From Heliopora coerulea (lineage: Eukaryota; Cnidaria; Anthozoa; Scleralcyonacea; Helioporidae), in NCBI GenBank assembly GCA_030142905.1, contig JASJOG010000158.1:186001-250000 (forward strand): a stretch of 64,000 nt of DNA, given 5' to 3'. The translations under genes were made by a program, and so were the position numbers. Below are positions 59,700 through 64,000 of this stretch, piece after piece. The notes beneath the pieces are model-generated. The model searched no databases. It worked only from the letters and a program-made list of their open reading frames with translations, and was not told where the DNA came from. Within the stretch, counting starts at the first letter, position 1. Each line of letters begins with the position of its first letter.

Positions 59700-60310
59700 T
59701 CGGAGTTTGCTTAGTAACTTTTAGGTTCAGAACAGCGTAAACTAAAATGATCGCTTATAGTCAGGTCACGAATCCTGCTTGATTGAACTAGATCTGTATT
59801 GTACACCAGTATTACGTCTACGAGCTTGTGGGATGTCTTTGTTACTCTTGTAAGCTCATTTATCAATGGAGTTAGGTTAAGAGGTACAAAATGAACGTAA
59901 AGCGCCACCTGTAGGATTTTTGGTTAAGAAATCGCAGTTTATATCACTGGTGAACACTATATCCTTATTAAGTGGCAAAGCCTAAATATATTTTGACATG
60001 AGCTCAATCTCCAGAAAATGACCAATCTTAGGAGGTCTGACAACAATACAAACCTGTCTAACACTAACCGAAGTTTTTTTGTTTTGCACTTCAAGACATA
60101 GCTGGTGTAGGCCGGATTCCAATTGCAATTCTTTCTGTAGATTTTGAAACCCTCTATTTCAACACTAGCAATTAAAACAATTGAATCAAACCGAGTTTTC
60201 GAGATGAACAAGATGTCAAAATCATTCTGTAATGCTATTTCTTTTACTTCGAGAAAATGGTGTTTACATTTGAGAGACTCGGCATTGCGATGAGCTATTT
60301 TAACTGTTTG
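59700..60310 (-). pseudogene. Non-LTR retrotransposon endonuclease remnant
   Basis: The minus strand keeps the order of an APE-type endonuclease: FISKTRFDS and GFKIYRKN, then VTKTSHKLVDVILVYNTD and LTISDHFSLRC (the SDH motif). Frameshifted and stop-ridden. Confidence 0.6.
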
Positions 60311-60899
60311 TTTTGGTTTCCATTTATCGATACCTGTAAGCTTTTCAATTGCACCTCAGCACAATTAGATTTCAGGTGATCGTGAGTTACAGGTCTATAA
60401 CTGTTTTGGCGGTTTCCAATACAAACGTAGCATTAGAGTTCGAATAGTACAAGACGCAGTATTTGAACCATTAAACTCAGTACTTTGGTGAATTTGTAAG
60501 TGCCTCCATGTCTAGCACTGAAATAGAGGACAATAGTTCCAAGCATACTGTTTTGTCCTATTGCTACAACATCCATGAGCGAAGAACGGCGAATGAAGGA
60601 GTCTCCAGAGACGGAATTATTCACGGCTATTTTATCAATGCTAATTTCATCGTAAAGCGCGTTTGGTAGTAACCTCTCGAAGAGAAATATGCTTCTTTCA
60701 CTTCTGAAATAAACCACAAAACCAGAAATACAGCATTTTCAGTGTCCCCAGGCTTTCCCATATACAGTAGGGCCATAATGTTTGACCGGCAACTTTGAAG
60801 GAGGAAGAGGAAGAAAAATGCAGACAGCAGAAACTCGTCTGCACAATAGTCAAAGTATGGTTGAATAAATCCTTCGTAAATTAGAATTGCTATACTCAA

Positions 60900-62250
60900 A
60901 AACATAAACTGTCTTATGCGTTAAGGGCGCCTGTAGCCGAGGAGATCTTCTTAGATTTTGAATCTATATGACTTGACGAAGACAGATGTTTGTCAATTAA
61001 CTGTTCCAACAATTTGGCTTCGTCAAGTCTACTGATCTTTTCCCCATCAATCTCAGCTCTAATTTGGTCATTAACTTGTGTACGAATTCAGTGGCATGAC
61101 CCAGTCACCATAAATTTTCTCTTAGTTATGTTAAGATTGAGTTTATTATCTTTTAGCCAACAACTTAGCTCTTCTAACTGAATTCATTACATTTTCTATG
61201 TAAAATCAGCGTGTTGTCTGCATATTTTATACCTTTTCCTTCAGTAAACATTTTCAGAGAAGGTAAACTAACATAATTAGGCAGGTCATCAATATACACT
61301 AAAAATAATACAGACCCTAAATGACTTCCTCATGGGACATCACACGTTAATGAAACTGCATTTGATATGTGACCATTTACCTTACATATTTGGGACCGAT
61401 CGCAAAGGGGTGATTAAAACCATTTAGGACTACTGTGGTTAACACCATAGTTTCGAAGCTTGCGTATAAAAATATTGTGGTATATGTCGAACGCCTTTTT
61501 AAGATCGATGAAGACGACTGCATTGAGATAACCATAGATTATCGATGTTAACCAACCAATCATTTATGGCTTCAATCAAAGCTCTTAACATGCTATGCAA
61601 TGATCAGAATCCTGATTGGCAATAAAACTAATCAAACATTTTTTCAAAGGTTTAACAACTGCCGGAATAACAGATATTGGTCGGTAGCTGCTTGGGTAAT
61701 TTTTATTGCATTTCTTGAGTATGGGCGACACTCCGGCCAATTTCTATTCCAGTCCATACTCATTGAGTTGCTAAATATTTATGCAATTGACGGAGCAACC
61801 ACATCAGCTGTTAATTTTAAGAGATTGCACGGAATCTTATCTAGGCTCGCTGCATCCCTTCCACTAATTTCGTTCAACAGCTTACGAACAACGTCCACTG
61901 AGGGAAATTTCGGTTTGGTCTCCTAGCTTGAGATAACATACGGGGTCAACATTAGACGATGATATTTTAGCGGCCAGGTTTTCACCAGTATTCGAGAAAT
62001 ATGTGTTGAATAACTCGGCTATATCTGCAAACATATTTATACTTAAACATATATCCCTCAGCCTGTCATAATGTCGACAGCTTAATTCGTTAATCAGATT
62101 CCATGTTTTTTTAGGATTCCATTTCTTCGACTCTAGATATTTAGCAGAATATTGTAGTTTGATTTTCTTAATTTCACTATTTGTGTGGTTTTAAGCATGT
62201 TTGTAATGCTATATCAATAGATCACAACTTAGCGCTCCCTTTCTTTCTAA
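60900..62250 (-). pseudogene. Non-LTR reverse transcriptase remnant
   Basis: On the minus strand: KIPCNLLKLTADVVAPSIA near 61.85-61.77 kb, then AVVFIDLKKAFDIYHNI and RKLRNYGVN near 61.5 kb, a degraded palm, and a linker toward 60.95 kb. These are RT fingers and palm motifs of a CR1/L2-like element with many stops. It lies on the wrong side of the endonuclease at 59.7-60.3 kb to be one intact element, so at least two copies are mixed. Confidence 0.65.
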
Positions 62251-62559
62251 GAAATCTCTTTTGTACTTTTCACGTACTTGCTTACTAGCAATCCATTGAA
62301 ACTTTTTAATAGGTTCATGTTCATCAATGGACTCCATTAATAAACCTTTCCACTTAGCCTACTTGAAATTAGCATCATTTCTTAAATTCAGAAGACTAAG
62401 ATCAAATGACCATGATAAGGGTACAGAATGTTCTAATATAAAATTAAAAGCATGTTAAAAATGACTCTTGTCACCATGAAACATGTTGCGACGATAAGGT
62501 GGTTTAGAAAAGTTAATTGGCGAAAGAAACGGAACGGAAGTTGCATTCGCCACAGTTAC

Positions 62560-64000
62560 CTATGAGTCATATTATTGCAGATCCGCAACTTGTTGACCAA
62601 CAAGAAGATAAGTTCATAAATCTTTTGCAGCAAGATAGAACTTGTATTATTTGACTCTTAGTTACGCTACACGACTTTACTCGTCAAGGAGTGAGCTCCC
62701 GCAAGGAAAGAATTAATGGACATTTAGATATCTTGTGGGCAGATATTTTCATAATAGACTCTTGTTTTAATGCGCTAACTTGATCAAACGGTAAGGCTCT
62801 ATACTAAGGACCAAATTATGTATAGAAACATCTTCCCATTAAAGGTACATAGTTTATAAATTAACTAGAAAACCGTTAAATCCTCTTAAAATGAAACCAA
62901 GTTATAGTAACTTTGGCTAAACTGTTTTCAATATTCCCCTAGAAAAGATTGTGTTTGGAAACATAGAGTGATCTAAGATTTGGGAAATGGCTGGCCCATG
63001 GAAAGAATTCTGTCCGACAAAATCAACTTATTGACCTGATGTTTATAATTTAGCGACAACATCTATCGTTTACTATTCACAATGGGCCGATCAATTTTAT
63101 ATTAAGAATAGTTCGATTGCTTTTATAAAACCAGACGTGTTTACGTAATATGAGTTGGAGTACTAAGTAAAACAATATTTACCAAAAATAAATAACAATG
63201 GCATGAGAAACAGGTATTAGCTAAAAGATGCGTAGATACTGCAGGAAAAGTTAATCGAATGAGTCATAATTCTTTCATGGTATGATGTCTCCCCATGACG
63301 TATAAAAGCTTATCATCAGGAGTTAGCCTGAATAAAATAATAAAAAAACTTACCATGCCGGGTTTCGACAACTTATGAGTAATGTTACTCGCGACCATGT
63401 TTAACGCAACAAATGCTGACTGCTGCAAGGCTAATGCGCTTAACATTCCATTTGTGAATAATTTTCAGGCCTAGTTTACAAGCTGTACAGTCACGAGCCG
63501 TATAGAGCTGAAACAATCTTGTACAACTTATAAAGCAAGTTACATTAGCCGTACCGATCTAAGCCGTGCTGCATGGTTCAGAACACTTAAGGTTGAGCTT
63601 ATAAACCGAGTTGAGGTGAACTTTGCCGTGTTGACACACGCGCTACTCTGTTTCTTGAGGAACACAAATTTGGCGTCCTTCCTTTTACTTTTAATAGGAA
63701 TTACAAGCAGCAAGTAGCACAGCCCGGCACAGCTTACAAACAAGGTCTGAGCGAACTTTTGAGGAAGCGACATGTTGTATGAAATACCATCCTTAAAAAA
63801 TAAGTACATGCAGGCGAAAAAGAATCACTGAGGATTTTTTATTTATTCGCTTTAAGCACAACCTATTTCCGTCTTGTGGTATTCCGCAAACAACGTCTCG
63901 ACTTTCGAAAAGTGTTTTCGACTCTCGTGTTTTTGTACGCTTTTCTCAAGTCTCACAACATCCTGTGTGTTTGGACCAAACACGGGAATCCCTTCGGTAT
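62560..64000. other. No gene seen; one dispersed repeat
   Basis: 63050-63195 matches 44230-44360 (shared GAGTTGGAGTACTAAGTAAA). The minus-strand frames at 63264-63446 and 63540-63809 have no recognised domain. Confidence 0.5.

Overview
This is animal nuclear DNA, most likely from a cnidarian such as a stony coral or sea anemone. The evidence is AT-rich sequence with long gaps, GT-AG introns, one large multi-exon LRR-Roc-COR (ROCO) gene, and many eukaryotic transposons (hAT, ISL2EU, Penelope-like, BEL/Pao, Ty3/Gypsy, non-LTR). The cnidarian assignment is inferred from this mixture. No sequence was compared with a database.

Layout. 1-530: fold-back elements containing a tRNA-like sequence. 915-9763 (minus): a ROCO gene that reads open over four phase-consistent exons, about 1920 aa. 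It has a 17-unit leucine-rich-repeat array, a Roc GTPase, a COR domain and a short basic tail. 9.8-12.8 kb: no gene, one small hAT-like element. 12.8-15.86 kb: a hAT-like element with a 154-bp tandem repeat and a non-LTR retrotransposon fragment inside. 15.86-18.4 kb: two Penelope-like (PLE) copies head to head, one split by a fold-back element, with a hammerhead-like motif after the stop. 18.4-22.3 kb: no gene recognised. 22.55-25.74 kb: a complete hAT transposon with a perfect 8-bp target duplication but two frameshifts. 25.9-26.4 kb: PLE ends. 28.4-30.05 kb (minus): three exons of an M1 aminopeptidase C-terminal region with in-frame stops, and a 50-bp minisatellite in one intron. 30.13-37.19 kb: a 7.06-kb ISL2EU-type transposon with a THAP-DDE transposase (two nonsense codons) facing an intact YqaJ-nuclease/SWIM/PHD gene, plus a solo HTH ORF. 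38.8-41.2 kb: a second, different PLE. 42-56.5 kb (minus): the dispersed remains of a second ROCO copy. Its COR exon is wrecked, but two exons of a nucleoside-phosphorylase (PNP_UDP) domain stay open. This stretch also holds a hAT fragment, a BEL/Pao gag, retrotransposon 3' ends and several palindromes. 56.7-58.2 kb: a Ty3/Gypsy integrase fragment. 58.3-62.5 kb: degraded non-LTR elements. 62.5-64 kb: nothing recognised.

How the parts connect. The ROCO loci at 1-10 kb and 52-56.5 kb share exons and intron sequence, in the same orientation. In the second copy, two phosphorylase exons bounded by phase-1 introns lie between the short exon shared by both copies and the tail exon. In the first copy the shared exon splices straight to the tail exon in the same phase. 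The phosphorylase therefore looks like an exchangeable cassette on an LRR-Roc-COR chassis. LRR sensor, GTPase switch and nucleotide-cleaving effector is the layout of many innate-immune receptors; that role is inferred. The other strong signals are a tRNA-containing fold-back family flanked by 12-bp duplications, and the ISL2EU element with its intact nuclease gene and 11-bp-phased subterminal arrays.
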